Positions 44,545 to 57,116 are shown, numbered from the stretch's first letter. The stretch is DNA of 64,000 bases from Cupriavidus gilardii (GCF_008801915.1 NZ_VZOV01000006.1:62001-126000); one strand, 5' to 3'. Translations and numbers: made by a program. Notes: a model not told the origin generated them from the letters alone.

Positions 44545-46194
44545 CTATTCCTTGTGGAAGAACTGCGCCAGCGACCATTCGTCGGTGCGTGCTTCGTAGC
44601 GGATGCCCTTGCGCATCGCCCACATCGCCAGCTGGCTGTGCGACGGAATGATGGCGTGGTCGGCCAGCGCGAACTTCGCCGCCGCGCGGGCGTTCTCCTC
44701 GCGCGCCTTGTCGCTGCTGATCGTGGTCAGCGAGGTCTCGATCAGCTTGTCCAGCTGCGGATTGCTGTAGCGCCCCCAGTTCCACGTGCCGTAGCCGGTC
44801 TTGGGATCGGGCGTGCCCGTGATCGAGCGCAGCGCGACGTCGGCCGCGGCCGAGCCCCAGCCCAGCATCTGGAACGAGAAATCGCCCTGGCGCGCGCGCG
44901 TGAAGTAGGCCGCCACCGGCATCGTCTCCACCTTGGTCTGGATGCCGATGCGCGTCAGCATGCTGGCGGTGGCCTGCGCCACCTGCGCGTCGTTCAGGTA
45001 GCGGTTGTTGGTCGCATGCAGCGTCAGGCCGAAGCCGTCGGGGTAGCCCGCCTGCGCCAGCAGCTGCCTGGCGCGCTGCGGATCGTAGGCGTCGGGCCTG
45101 GTGCCCGGATGGCCGAAGATCTGCGGCGAGACGATCGACGAGGCCGGCACCGCCAGGCCTTCCATGATGCGCGAGACGATCGCGTCGCGGTTCAGCGCGT
45201 GGCTGATCGCGGCGCGCACGCGCGCGTCCTTGAACGGGTTCTTGCCGAGCGGCTTGCCGGCGCGGTCGGTCACATAAGGCGGGTTGTCGCGCGACTGGTC
45301 CATCTGCCAGAAGATCGTGCGCCACGAGACCTGCTGCTCGATGCGAAAGCGTGCGTCCTTCTTCAGCTTCGCCACGTCGGCCGACGGCACGCTCTCGATC
45401 ACGTCGACATCGCCGGCCAGCAGCGCCGAGGTGCGCGCGCCGCTGTCGGTGATGATGCGGAACACCGCGCGGTCCCACTCGGGCTTCGGGCCCCAGTAGT
45501 CCGGATTGCGCTCCATCACGATCTCGCTGCCGCGCGCGAAGCGGACGAACTTGAACGGCCCGGTGCCGATCATCGCCTTGCCGCTGTCGAAGTCGGTCTG
45601 GTTCAGCGTGGCGGCGATGCGCTTGGGCATGATCGGTACGCTGTTCAGGTCGTTGGCGAGGTTGGCGTAGTTGCGCACGTTCATCGTCAGCCGCACCGTC
45701 AGCGGGTCGGGCGTATCGATCCGCGCGATCGGCTTGGTGTAGCTGGTGAACGAGCCCGGCGCGTTGGTCAGCTTCTCGGGGCGCTGCAGCGACGCCTTGA
45801 CGTCCTCGCTGGTGAACGGCGCGCCGTCGTGCCACTTGACGTTGGGACGCAGCTTGATTTCCCAGGTGGTGGCGTCGATCGGCTTCCACGATAGCGCGAG
45901 CCCCGGGATGTAGCGGGCGTTCTTGTCCATGAACACCAGCGATTCGAAGATATGCAGCGCGATCGCGTTGTTGGGCCCGGCGTTGTTCCAGTGCGGGTCC
46001 ATCGACGTGACGTCGGCCGCCAGGCCGATGCGCAGGTCTTCGGCCTGCGCGGCGCCGGCCGGCAGCAGCGCGAAGGCCGCGCTCGCGCCCAGCGTGGCCA
46101 GCAGCGCGGCGCTGGCCTGCAGCCAGCCGCGGCGCGACGGCAGGGCAGGGGTGGTCTGGCGGGACTGGTGAAGAGGGCGTTGGCGGTGCGGCAT
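44545..46194 (-). CDS. ABC transporter substrate-binding protein, oligopeptide/dipeptide type (SBP family 5)
   Basis: 549 residues. The N-terminus carries a twin-arginine-like signal (LPSRRGWLQASAALLATLGAS) with cleavage near AAQA-ED. Family 5 features: LRIGLAADVTSMDPHWNNAGPN, WKPIDATTWEIKLRPNVKWHDGAPFTSEDVK, GTGPFKF. It captures peptides, glutathione, nickel or similar for an ABC permease, but no permease or ATPase genes are adjacent. A run of 11 CAG units lies 37-69 bp before its ATG. Confidence 0.92.
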   Translation of the reverse strand: MPHRQRPLHQSRQTTPALPSRRGWLQASAALLATLGASAAFALLPAGAAQAEDLRIGLAADVTSMDPHWNNAGPNNAIALHIFESLVFMDKNARYIPGLALSWKPIDATTWEIKLRPNVKWHDGAPFTSEDVKASLQRPEKLTNAPGSFTSYTKPIARIDTPDPLTVRLTMNVRNYANLANDLNSVPIMPKRIAATLNQTDFDSGKAMIGTGPFKFVRFARGSEIVMERNPDYWGPKPEWDRAVFRIITDSGARTSALLAGDVDVIESVPSADVAKLKKDARFRIEQQVSWRTIFWQMDQSRDNPPYVTDRAGKPLGKNPFKDARVRAAISHALNRDAIVSRIMEGLAVPASSIVSPQIFGHPGTRPDAYDPQRARQLLAQAGYPDGFGLTLHATNNRYLNDAQVAQATASMLTRIGIQTKVETMPVAAYFTRARQGDFSFQMLGWGSAAADVALRSITGTPDPKTGYGTWNWGRYSNPQLDKLIETSLTTISSDKAREENARAAAKFALADHAIIPSHSQLAMWAMRKGIRYEARTDEWSLAQFFHKE

Positions 46195-46227
46195 CGTTCG
46201 TTGGCTCCTGGTACGGGCCTGCGCGGT

Positions 46228-46263
<36 letters not shown>

Positions 46264-46397
46264 GGCCGAGGCGGGCAGGCGGGTTCGCGGATGGCTTTGT
46301 TGCGCATTGTGCCGATAAATCGCGGGGCGCGTGCGATGCGTGCGTCATATGCTTATGGCGGCCGCAGGCGTCCGGGCGGGCAGGCACAACGCACTCA

Positions 46398-46560
46398 TCC
46401 GAAGGGCACCCACCGAAGCGCAGCCCCGAAGCGCACCCCCGAAGCGCACCCCCGAAGCGCACCCACCGAAGCGCACCCACCGAAGCGCAGCCCCCGAAGC
46501 GCGATCGGCGAAGTGCGACCATCGAAGCGCACCGGCGGCAAAGCGTGCCGACCGGAGCGC
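46398..46560 (+). repeat. 13-14 bp tandem array upstream of the TrmB-like gene (about 12 copies)
   Basis: Unit CCGAAGCGCACCC(A): GAAGCGCA-type cores begin at 46401, 46415, 46428, 46441, 46454, 46468, 46482, 46496, 46510 and 46524, then decay. The period shifts from 13 to 14. It ends 20 bp before the ATG at 46580. Units are contiguous with no spacers, so it is not a CRISPR array. Confidence 0.9.
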
Positions 46561-46579
46561 GCCCGGTAGAATCGCGCCC

Positions 46580-47257
46580 ATGTTCGCCAACTCCCGTCCG
46601 ATCGCATCGGCCCAGACCGATGCCCACCAGCAGCTCGCCACCCGCGTCGCCCGTCATCTCGCCGAGCCGTTCCGCAAGCCGATCGGCGAGGTCAGCCGGC
46701 GCGCGCTCGATGCGGCGCTGGCGAGCTGGCAGGCGGCCGGCGGGGCGCCGCTGATTCTCGATGCCGGCTGCGGCGTCGGCGAAAGCACGCTGCGGCTGGC
46801 GCAGGCACATCCCGACCACTTCGTCATCGGCGTCGATCAGTCGGAGAAGCGGCTGACGGCCGGCAAGGACTGGTGGCAGGGCGCGCTGCCGGGCAACTTC
46901 GTCTGGGCGCGCGCCGATCTGGTCGATGTCTGGCGCCTGCTGCAGCGCGACCGCATTGCGGTGGCGCGCCACTACGTGCTGTATCCGAATCCGTGGCCCA
47001 AGATCGGTCACCTGGGACGGCGCTGGCACGGCCATGCGGTGTTTCCCGCGCTGGCCGCTTGCGGCGACTACCTGGAGTGCCGCAGCAACTGGCCCGTCTA
47101 TATCGACGAATTCGCGCAGGCGCTGGCGCTGGTGGGCCGGCCCGCGCGTACCGAGCCGTGGCATCCGGAACAGCCGATGACGCCGTTCGAGCGCAAGTAC
47201 CGGGCCTCGGGCCACCCGCTGTGGCGCTGCGTCAGCGAGGGGCCGGCGCCCCAATGA
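46580..47257 (+). CDS. TrmB-like tRNA (guanine-N7)-methyltransferase
   Basis: 225 residues. SAM motif LILDAGCGVGESTLRLAQ, VDQSEKRL, and the TrmB-type LYPNPWPKIGHLGRRWHG in place of PDPWPKKRHxKRR. E. coli TrmB has 239. The NPWPK motif supports tRNA G46 modification, but the divergence and the usual presence of a second trmB in these genomes leave room for another substrate. ATG 46580 is preferred; the frame is open through the tandem array upstream, giving an Arg/Ala/Pro-rich sequence that is unlikely to be protein. Confidence 0.8.
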   Translation: MFANSRPIASAQTDAHQQLATRVARHLAEPFRKPIGEVSRRALDAALASWQAAGGAPLILDAGCGVGESTLRLAQAHPDHFVIGVDQSEKRLTAGKDWWQGALPGNFVWARADLVDVWRLLQRDRIAVARHYVLYPNPWPKIGHLGRRWHGHAVFPALAACGDYLECRSNWPVYIDEFAQALALVGRPARTEPWHPEQPMTPFERKYRASGHPLWRCVSEGPAPQ

Positions 47258-47285
47258 AAACGGCCCGCATCGCTGCGGGCCGTGG
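47256..47285 (-). terminator. Terminator of the DUF2863 gene
   Basis: Ten-bp stem ACGGCCCGCA / TGCGGGCCGT (47260-47269 / 47274-47283); on the minus strand followed by TTTTCATT. Overlaps the 3' end of the TrmB-like gene. Confidence 0.7.
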
Positions 47286-47293
47286 ACCTGTCT

Positions 47294-47370
47294 GTCGTCC
47301 CCGCGAAAGCGGGGTTCCAGTGACTGCGGTGGTTCGCAAGACGCTGGGTCCCCGCCTGCGCGGGGACGAC
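47294..47370. repeat. Dispersed palindromic repeat, family A, two arms
   Basis: GTCGTCCCCGCGAAAGCGGGG at 47294-47314 and GTCCCCGCCTGCGCGGGGAC at 47348-47367 (then GAC), with a 30-bp middle, between convergent genes. Confidence 0.75.
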
Positions 47371-47383
47371 CGGATGCGAAACC

Positions 47384-48586
47384 TCAGTGGAACAGCGGCT
47401 GCTGCGTCGGCGCGTCCTCGGGCAGCTCGGCGTGCACGATCTCGCCGGAGCGGTCGGCGTACAGCGGCGTGCCGCAGTCCTCGCAGTATTCGGGATCGAA
47501 CAGCGACGCGTGGCGGAAGATGTCGTCGACGCCGGCGTTGCGCAGTTCCTCGCAGATCTGTTCGAGCGGATTGCCTTGCCCGCTGTCGTCGATCTCGCCC
47601 GACTCGCGGCCGTAGACCGGCCAGACGATGCCGTAGATCACGTCCTTCTCTCCGCGCATCGTGAACGCGACGCGGTATTCCTCGACCTCGTCCTCGCCGA
47701 AGGCCGCGGTGACCGCGGCCAGCTGGCCGGCGGTGATATCGAGCGTGCCGCACAGGTAGTTGACCGCCGCGCGCACCGTCAGCGGACGGATGCTCTTGTC
47801 CGACTCGCGGCACGACAGGAAGAAGGCGTCGGGCAGCAGCAGCTCGAACTCGCAGCCGGGCAGCAGCAGCGCCAGCGAGGGCTGGACCTGCGTGCGCCAT
47901 TGCTCCAGGCACACCGAGCGCTCGGCGTGGTGTTCCTTCGATTCCTCCTGCCAGCGGAACAACGGCTGCTCGTGCTCGGCGACCACCACCGCCAGCAGAT
48001 AGCGCGGGTCGGCCAGGATCGGCGCGGTCTCGGGCAGGTCGCGCAGATCGACCTTGGGCGCGACGCCGGCCAGCGCGGCCGAGATCAGCTTGTGGGTCAG
48101 CGCGAAGGTGTCGCTATGGGTGCGCGGCAGCTGGTCGATGCTGTACAGATACGGCGACAGCGCCATCCGCGCATTCGAGGCCAGCACATGGGCCTGCAGG
48201 TGCACGGCGAGCGTCTGCGCCTGCTCGGGCTTGAGCGCGCCCGACGGAATCGCGTAGCGGGTGTGGGCCAGGATCGGCGCCGCGATCAGCAGCGCGTCGT
48301 AACGCACGCCGTCGATTTCGACCGTGGCCGACTCCGCCAGCGTCTCGGCCTGCTCGGCCAGCACGTCGGAGGCGTCGACGTTGTGCTTGAACAGATGCTC
48401 GAGCGCGGCGTCCAGCGCGGATTGGCTGCCGTTTTTCAGCAGCCGGCCCAGGCGTTGCGATAGGCGCCGTTCCCAATACGCGTCCTCCATGCGGCTACCC
48501 GACGCATCCAGTGCGAGCGCATCGGCGACGAGACGCTCCGCGTCCGGCGACAGTCGTTGAGAGGCCTTGGGGCGAAAACCTGCCAT
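47384..48586 (-). CDS. DUF2863-family protein
   Basis: 400 residues, soluble, no signal or membrane segment. The N-terminal ~110 residues are helical (LSPDAERLVADALALDASGSRMEDAYWERRLSQRL) and the C-terminus has CEDCGTPLY (about 370-379), a possible metal-binding pair. The family is confined to beta-proteobacteria and has no known role. Its terminator and the 250-bp gap upstream make it a single-gene unit. I cannot suggest a function. Confidence 0.85.
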   Translation of the reverse strand: MAGFRPKASQRLSPDAERLVADALALDASGSRMEDAYWERRLSQRLGRLLKNGSQSALDAALEHLFKHNVDASDVLAEQAETLAESATVEIDGVRYDALLIAAPILAHTRYAIPSGALKPEQAQTLAVHLQAHVLASNARMALSPYLYSIDQLPRTHSDTFALTHKLISAALAGVAPKVDLRDLPETAPILADPRYLLAVVVAEHEQPLFRWQEESKEHHAERSVCLEQWRTQVQPSLALLLPGCEFELLLPDAFFLSCRESDKSIRPLTVRAAVNYLCGTLDITAGQLAAVTAAFGEDEVEEYRVAFTMRGEKDVIYGIVWPVYGRESGEIDDSGQGNPLEQICEELRNAGVDDIFRHASLFDPEYCEDCGTPLYADRSGEIVHAELPEDAPTQQPLFH

Positions 48587-48830
48587 ATGCTGAGTTCATC
48601 CGTTTTTCGGTAAAACGGTATTCTACTCGTTGCGTTGACACGGCCCAGCGAACGCATGGGCAAACCCTGATGGGTCTGGCATGCGCCCGCATGATCGGCG
48701 TGTCGGCGTCGCCTGCATCTTCCCGCATCCGTCGGGGCGTGCAGCGTGTCCCTGTTGGACCGGCGCGGTATCGCCGCGCGACGCATCGGAACGGTGTCCG
48801 CCTTGACACAAGCCCGTCAGGGCTGCCGGG

Positions 48831-48980
48831 TCACTTCTGGGTCTTGGCCTCGCCCGAGGCCGGCGCGTGCGTCTCGGTGCCGTGTTGCTCGCCACCCATC
48901 GAGACGTCGCCGCCTCCCTGCATCAGCAGCATCAGGGCGGCGCCGGCAATGACGATAAAGGCGATCAGGATCTTGGCCAT
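48831..48980 (-). CDS. Small membrane protein, 49 residues
   Basis: MAKILIAFIVIAGAALMLLMQ is one membrane helix, followed by a glycine-rich polar tail (GGGDVSMGGEQHGTETHAPASGEAKTQK). A strong ribosome site (CTAGGAGACAAAGC) precedes the ATG. No known family. It may be anchored in the membrane with the tail in the periplasm. The good start signals are the main evidence that it is real. Confidence 0.7.
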   Translation of the reverse strand: MAKILIAFIVIAGAALMLLMQGGGDVSMGGEQHGTETHAPASGEAKTQK

Positions 48981-49205
48981 GCTTTGTCTCCTAGGTCTCG
49001 TTGGCGGCCGCCGGGGCGGGGCCGCGCTGTTCTGTGGATGAGACCGAGTGTGGCAGCGCAGTCTTGCGTGGAACTTACATGGCGGCCCGGAGCAGCGCTG
49101 AAGCGGCCATGACGAACCATGACCGAAGCATGGCGGCTTCGTGACAAATTCATGACGGCGCCATGGCGCCCCGGTCAACCGCAACCGGGAGCCATGGCGC
49201 GGCGC

Positions 49206-51911
<2,706 letters not shown>

Positions 51912-52098
51912 TGCCTGACTCCAATCGAAGAGGTGCTGTTTGCGGGACTTCGTGCGGGACGTTGTGCGAACCTGGTGCGCGTCGGCTTCACGTGGCAGCG
52001 GCCACCGGCTACCGCGGGCCCGGCGTGACGGCATCAGCATTACTTTATGCGTCACCTTCGGCGCGGGCAACCCGCACGCCACTTGGGCCTTTGCGCAT

Positions 52099-52127
52099 GC
52101 TATACCAGTAAAAGAGCGTAACAAATC
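52099..52127 (-). promoter_or_regulatory. Possible promoter in front of acnA
   Basis: On the minus strand TATAGC (52099-52104) with GATTTG 17 bp upstream (52122-52127). Would give a ~185-nt leader. The -35 is poor. Confidence 0.3.
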
Positions 52128-52207
52128 ACATCTTGGGATGGTTACCCGAGGCGCCGGACGGCGACCCCCAGGATGCCGCGCCGGCGCCGATACCACTGTT
52201 GACGGCG

Positions 52208-53683
52208 CTATATGACGTACAGATCGACGTACTCGTGCACCGGCATGGCCTCCAGCGCCGCCTGGTCCAGCGACACGTCGAGGATCGCCTGCTGCTGTTT
52301 CGGCGGAAAGCGCCGCGCCAGGTTCGTGCGGAATTTCTCGACCAGCAGCGGGATGCCGTCCTCGCGGCGGCGCCGGTGCCCGATCGGATATTCGACCGCG
52401 ACCTCGGGCAGTACCGTGCCGTCGGCGAGCTCCACCGTCAGCGCATTGGCGATCGAGCGCTTGTCCGGATCGTGATAGTCGGCGGTAAAGCCGGCATCCT
52501 CGACGCAGACGATCTTTTCGCGCAGCGCATCGATGCGCGGATCGGCGGCGACGCTGTCCTCGTAATCCTCGGCGGTCAGACGGCCGAACAGCAGCGGCAC
52601 CGCGACCATGTACTGGATGCAATGGTCGCGGTCGGCGGGATTGGCCAGCGGCCCTTTCTTGTCGATGATGCGCAGGCACGCTTCGTGGGTCCGGATGGTC
52701 ACGCGCCGGATCTCCGCCGCGCCGCGGCCCATGGCGTTCAGCAGCCCGTGCAATGTCATCGCGGCTTCGACCGCGGTCTGGGCGTGGAATTCGGCCGGGA
52801 ACGAGATCTTGAACAGCACGTTTTCCATCACGTAGGAGCCGTACGGACGCTGGAAGCGGAAGGGCTTGCCGTCGAACAGCACGTCGTAGAAGCCCCAGGT
52901 CCTGGCCGTCAGCACCGAGGGATATCCCATTTCGCCGGTCCTGGCGATCAGCGCCAGCCGCACGCCGCGGCTGGTGGCATCGCCGGCGGCCCAGCTCTTG
53001 CGGCTGCCGGTGTTCGGCGCATGCCGATAAGTGCGCAGGCTCTGGCCGTCGACCCAGGCCAGCGACAGCGCATTGACGATCTCGTCGCGCGACAGGCCCA
53101 GCATCTGCGCGACCACCGCGGTCGTGGCGACCTTGACCAGCACCACATGGTCCAGCCCGACCTTGTTGAACGCATTCTCCAGCGCGATGCAGCCCTGGAT
53201 CTCGTGGGCCTTGATCATCGCGGTCAGCACGTCCTTCATCGTCAGCGGCTTCCTGCCGCCCGCGACGCGCTGGCGCGACAGCCAGTCGGCGGTGGCCAGG
53301 ATGCCGCCGAGGTTGTCGGACGGATGGCCCCATTCGGCCGCCAGCCAGGTGTCGTTGAAGTCCAGCCAGCGGATCATGGTGCCGATGTTGAAGGCGGCCT
53401 GTACCGGGTCGAGCTGGAACTGGGTGCCGGGGACCCGGGCGCCGTTCGGCACGACGGTGCCGGGCACGATCGGGCCGAGCAGCTTGGTGCAGGCGGGATA
53501 GGACAGCGCCTCGAGGCCGCAGCCGAGCGTGTCGATCAGGCAGTTGCGGGCGGTGTCGCAGGCGAGGGCGCTCTTGACCTGGTACCGGGTCACATAGTCG
53601 GCGATGTCGACCAGTACCCGGTCCGGCTCGGGGCGGAGGTCCGGCCCGGGATTGGAATGGAGATGCGGATTGGCTGCGGACAC
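52208..53683 (-). CDS. prpD: 2-methylcitrate dehydratase (MmgE/PrpD family)
   Basis: 491 residues; E. coli PrpD has 483. [64 protein letters not shown] and [27 protein letters not shown] are typical. It dehydrates 2-methylcitrate in propionate breakdown. The usual prpBC genes are absent; it lies within the TCA cluster, so it may also act on citrate. GTG start at 53683 has GAGGGGAAG upstream and gives MSAANPHLH; earlier frame is shadow sequence. Confidence 0.93.
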   Translation of the reverse strand: MSAANPHLHSNPGPDLRPEPDRVLVDIADYVTRYQVKSALACDTARNCLIDTLGCGLEALSYPACTKLLGPIVPGTVVPNGARVPGTQFQLDPVQAAFNIGTMIRWLDFNDTWLAAEWGHPSDNLGGILATADWLSRQRVAGGRKPLTMKDVLTAMIKAHEIQGCIALENAFNKVGLDHVVLVKVATTAVVAQMLGLSRDEIVNALSLAWVDGQSLRTYRHAPNTGSRKSWAAGDATSRGVRLALIARTGEMGYPSVLTARTWGFYDVLFDGKPFRFQRPYGSYVMENVLFKISFPAEFHAQTAVEAAMTLHGLLNAMGRGAAEIRRVTIRTHEACLRIIDKKGPLANPADRDHCIQYMVAVPLLFGRLTAEDYEDSVAADPRIDALREKIVCVEDAGFTADYHDPDKRSIANALTVELADGTVLPEVAVEYPIGHRRRREDGIPLLVEKFRTNLARRFPPKQQQAILDVSLDQAALEAMPVHEYVDLYVI

Positions 53684-53750
53684 GACACTTCCCCTCGGTG
53701 TGGTGCTGCGTGGCCCCGCGGGCATGACCCACGGGGCCGGGTGCCGCGTC

Positions 53751-54380
53751 TTACTGGCGCGGCGCCGCTTGCTGCTCGGTGGCGCCGGCGGCCGGAGCCG
53801 CGGCTGCCGGCGCTGCCGGAGCGGCCGGGGCGGTCGCGCCTGGCTCGCTGCCCTGGGCCGGCGCCGACGGCGCAACCAGCAGCGGCTTGGTCACCGGGGC
53901 GCGCAGCGCGCCGGACTGGGTCGGCGCGGCGGCGCCGGCCAGCATCGCGGAGGTCTGGCACTCGTCCGCCAGGCGCTGGCCGTGGTTGCGGTCGAACAGC
54001 ATGGCCTTGCTCGGGATCACCACCAGGTCCAGGCCCGATTGCGGGTCGAAATAGCGGTCGGCGCCGGTCACCGTGGCCTGGCGCGGCAGGCGGTGGTTGC
54101 GGCCGTCCCAGTGCACGGTGATCACTTCGTCGCGCAGCATGTTGCCGGCGACGTACAGCGACTTGCCGAGTTCGCACTGCCACTTCTCGCCTTCCGGCAC
54201 CACCGGGGCCGCGGCGGCCGCGGCCTTGGTCGTGCGCTTCTTGCTGCTGGCCTTGGCCTTCGGTTTGGCGGCGCTCTTCTTGGCCGTGCTGGCCTTCTTG
54301 GCGGTTTCCTGGGCGATGGCGGCGCTGCCGGCCGACAGCGTGAAGACGCCGAGACAGGCGGCGAGCAGGAGGTGTTTCAT
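53751..54380 (-). CDS. Secreted lysozyme-inhibitor-like protein with Lys/Ala-rich linker
   Basis: 209 residues. Signal peptide ([25 protein letters not shown]), then a Lys/Ala/Ser linker (residues 27-58), a compact domain (59-~140, from [15 protein letters not shown] to LADECQ) and an Ala/Pro tail. The domain pattern W.CELG...V......V.V..DGR..RL...TGADRY...[13 protein letters not shown]...C resembles the MliC/PliC C-type lysozyme inhibitor fold, with a likely Cys-Cys bridge. This is inference from pattern, not a firm family match. Odd neighbour for TCA genes: between prpD and the aldolase gene. Confidence 0.6.
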   Translation of the reverse strand: MKHLLLAACLGVFTLSAGSAAIAQETAKKASTAKKSAAKPKAKASSKKRTTKAAAAAAPVVPEGEKWQCELGKSLYVAGNMLRDEVITVHWDGRNHRLPRQATVTGADRYFDPQSGLDLVVIPSKAMLFDRNHGQRLADECQTSAMLAGAAAPTQSGALRAPVTKPLLVAPSAPAQGSEPGATAPAAPAAPAAAAPAAGATEQQAAPRQ

Positions 54381-54594
54381 CGGATACTTCCTCGAGATGA
54401 TGGGTGGATGCGGAAATTGCAGGTCTGAGTCTGCGGATTCTGCGCTGTCGCGCTTGTTGTTGTTGGCCTTGGGGGCATGCCGGTCCGGATTCGCCCCGGA
54501 CGCGGCGCCGCTATTCTCTCCGATTTGCCGGACCGCCGGCGCACCGTCTTTCGCGATGGCTGCGATGGCTCCGGTCGTGGGCCCGGCAGCCGGC

Positions 54595-55575
54595 TCAGCC
54601 GAAAAACAGTTCCGTCACATTGGCCGGCAGCGTGGCGCCGGTCGCGTGGGCACGCTGCAGCAGCGCCCAGTAGTAGCGGTAGCTGGCGCGGTCGTGCAGC
54701 TCGCCGTCGTGCCGGATCGGCGCCCAGTTGTTCTCGTGGGCGGCCAGCAGGATCGCGCTGGCCAGGCCGATTTCGTCGTGGCCCGGCTGGAAGGCCCGCA
54801 CGATCGGTCCGATCTGCGCCGGATGGATGCTCCACTTGCGCAGGAAGCCCAGTTCGGCGCGGGCGCGACGGGCGTCCTCGCCGGCGCGCTCGGGGTTCTG
54901 GATATCGGTGCTGACGTTGTGCGACGGCACCTTGCCGTGCCGATGGCATGCGGCCGCGATCTCCAGCATCGCGCGGCGCACCAGCGGATGCTCGAACTGC
55001 TGCGGCGAGCGCATCGCCTCGCCGGGGATCGCGCCGTGATGCGCCGAGACGAAATCCATCAGGCCGAAGCTCAGGCATTCGACCTGCACCAGCGAGGCGA
55101 TGCGGAACACCTGCTCGAGCGCCGCGTGGGTTTCGATCAGCACGTGGATCGGAATATGGCGGGCGATGCCGGCCGCGCGCGCGGCCTGGTTGACGCGGTC
55201 GGTCACGCGCGCGACCTCGACCACGTCGGTGACCTTGGGCACCGTCACGTAGGCCAGCCGCGCGCCGGCGCCGGCCACCAGGATATCGACGTCGTCGCCC
55301 CAGCTCGGATGGGCCGGGTCGTGGATGCGTACGCCGACGCGGTTGAACAGGTTCAGCGGGCTGTTGATCAGCTGCGCGCACAGCTGCGCGTGCTCGCGTT
55401 CGCTGCCGACCGCGGCGCCGTCCTCGCAATCGAGGGTCAGGTCGAACACCGGGCCGAGCTCCTGCTGCAGCGCCAGCGATTTGCGCATCAGCTTCTCGCT
55501 GCCGGCATAGTGGTCGCAGACCGGCAGCTGGACCGGTACGGCTTCGCCCTGGAACAAGACTTCGGATGGATGCAC
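54595..55575 (-). CDS. HpcH/HpaI aldolase / citrate lyase beta-like protein
   Basis: 326 residues. CitE-type TIM barrel: LPVCDHYAGSEKLMRKSL, LTLDCEDGAAVG (acidic residues at the CoA ester site), and LIETHAALEQVFRIASL with the metal-binding Glu. Members act as malyl-CoA or citramalyl-CoA lyases. No citrate lyase alpha or gamma genes are near, so citrate lyase proper is unlikely. GTG start at 55575 begins the conserved HPSEVLFQG; an ATG at 55674 is less likely. Between mdh and the secreted protein gene in the TCA series. Confidence 0.9.
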   Translation of the reverse strand: MHPSEVLFQGEAVPVQLPVCDHYAGSEKLMRKSLALQQELGPVFDLTLDCEDGAAVGSEREHAQLCAQLINSPLNLFNRVGVRIHDPAHPSWGDDVDILVAGAGARLAYVTVPKVTDVVEVARVTDRVNQAARAAGIARHIPIHVLIETHAALEQVFRIASLVQVECLSFGLMDFVSAHHGAIPGEAMRSPQQFEHPLVRRAMLEIAAACHRHGKVPSHNVSTDIQNPERAGEDARRARAELGFLRKWSIHPAQIGPIVRAFQPGHDEIGLASAILLAAHENNWAPIRHDGELHDRASYRYYWALLQRAHATGATLPANVTELFFG

Positions 55576-55743
55576 GTCGTCTTCGTCTTTAACGGTGTCA
55601 GAGGAAATCGGAAACTTCGGAAAGCGGGTTGGCCCGCCTCGCCGTCCCGCGGCAGGCGAGGGCAACGACGGCAAACCCCGAACAACCCGTTTACAGCGAA
55701 GGCGGCGCGGCCGGTATCGGACGTACGCCTACGCGGGGACCAA

Positions 55744-55790
55744 CAAAAAACCGGGGCCCGCTTCGATGGTTCGATGCGGTGCCCCGGTTT
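55744..55790 (-). terminator. Terminator of mdh
   Basis: Stem AAACCGGGGC / GCCCCGGTTT (55748-55757 / 55781-55790), 23-nt loop; followed by TTTTTTG on the minus strand. It would separate mdh from the aldolase gene or lower readthrough. Confidence 0.75.
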
Positions 55791-55813
55791 CGCATGCGGC
55801 GAAGGGAAGGGTA

Positions 55814-56797
55814 TCAGCCCAGCAGGTGCTGCACGCCGGCGCGTTCCTCTTCCAGTTCCTTCAGCGTGATGTTGATCTTTTCCTGGCTGTAGGCGTCGAT
55901 CTCCAGGCCCTTGACCAGTTCGTACTTGCCGTTGGCGGTGGTGACCGGGAAGCCGAACATCACGTCCTGCGGGATGCCGTACGAGCCGTCCGACGGGATG
56001 CCCATCGTGACCCACTTGCCGTTCGAGCCCAGCACCCAGTCACGCACGTGGTCGATCGCCGCATTGGCGGCCGACGCGGCCGACGACAGGCCGCGCGCCT
56101 CGATGATCGCGGCGCCGCGCTTGCCGACGGTCGGCAGGAACACGTCGTTGTTCCAGGCGTGGTCGTTGATCAGGTCCTTGACGCTCTGGCCGTCGACGGT
56201 CGCGTAGCGGTAGTCGGCGTACATGGTCGGGCTGTGGTTGCCCCAGACGAACAGCTTCTCGATCGACGACACCGGCTTGCCGGTCTTGGCGGCGATCTGC
56301 GACAGCGCGCGGTTGTGGTCCAGGCGCAGCATCGCGGTGAAGTTTTCCTTCGGCAGGTTCGGTGCCGACTTCATCGCGATATAGGCGTTGGTGTTGGCCG
56401 GGTTGCCGACCACCAGCACCTTGACGTTGCGGCTGGCGACTTCGTCCAGCGCCTTGCCCTGCACCGTGAAGATCTGCGCGTTCGCTTCGAGCAGGTCCTT
56501 GCGCTCCATGCCCTTGCTGCGCGGACGGGCGCCGACCAGCAGCGCGACGTCGGCATCCTTGAACGCGACCTTGGGATCGTCGGTGATCACCACGCCGGCC
56601 AGCAGCGGGAACGCGCAGTCTTCCAGCTCCATCACGACGCCCTTGACGGCGTTCTGGGCCTGCGGCAGGTCCAGCAGCTGCAGGATGACCGGCTGGTCTT
56701 TGCCGAGCATGTCGCCGTTGGCGATGCGGAACAGCAGGGAGTAGCCGATCTGGCCAGCGGCGCCGGTCACTGCGACGCGCATGGGGGCTTTAGCCAT
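55814..56797 (-). CDS. mdh: Malate dehydrogenase
   Basis: 327 residues, the length of the beta-proteobacterial enzyme. NAD loop [17 protein letters not shown], substrate arginines in [29 protein letters not shown], and the catalytic His in [12 protein letters not shown]. It converts malate and oxaloacetate. The ATG at 56797 follows AGACTTACAG; the frame upstream is not conserved. Divergent from gntR across 426 bp with a promoter and operator described separately. Confidence 0.97.
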   Translation of the reverse strand: MAKAPMRVAVTGAAGQIGYSLLFRIANGDMLGKDQPVILQLLDLPQAQNAVKGVVMELEDCAFPLLAGVVITDDPKVAFKDADVALLVGARPRSKGMERKDLLEANAQIFTVQGKALDEVASRNVKVLVVGNPANTNAYIAMKSAPNLPKENFTAMLRLDHNRALSQIAAKTGKPVSSIEKLFVWGNHSPTMYADYRYATVDGQSVKDLINDHAWNNDVFLPTVGKRGAAIIEARGLSSAASAANAAIDHVRDWVLGSNGKWVTMGIPSDGSYGIPQDVMFGFPVTTANGKYELVKGLEIDAYSQEKINITLKELEEERAGVQHLLG

Positions 56798-57116
56798 CTG
56801 TAAGTCTCCAAACGAAGAAAGGGAAACCGGCCGGTGCGGCACGAGGCGCGGCGCGCGATCTGTCGCGCGATCGCGCCGGGGCACACCGGGAGGGAGGTTG
56901 TCGCCACGGGCGGCGGCGCACCGTCCGGCGCCGGGCTCGGCAGGGCGGGCGGGGGTGCGGCGGCTGCGAAAGACCGCGGATGACGACAAGGCGTAAGTCT
57001 ACTGCGAAGCCGCGGACCGCATCCAGCCGTATTCCGGCGCAGGCGGGAGCGACAGCACCAAAGCGAGCGCCACGGCGCACCCCGGAGTGCGCACCGCGGG
57101 CGCACGACACGGCGCG

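Noticed and set aside
46398..46560. The GAAGCGCACC array as a CRISPR
   Set aside because: Units are 13-14 bp and directly adjacent, with no unique spacers and no cas genes nearby.
46331..46579. N-terminal extension of the TrmB-like protein through the tandem array
   Set aside because: All plus-strand frames stay open through the array because it lacks stops; the resulting Arg/Ala/Pro sequence has no protein character, and the ATG at 46580 sits at the start of homology.
54595..55575. Citrate lyase beta subunit
   Set aside because: The alpha and gamma subunits and the prosthetic-group genes are absent, so a malyl- or citramalyl-CoA lyase is more likely.
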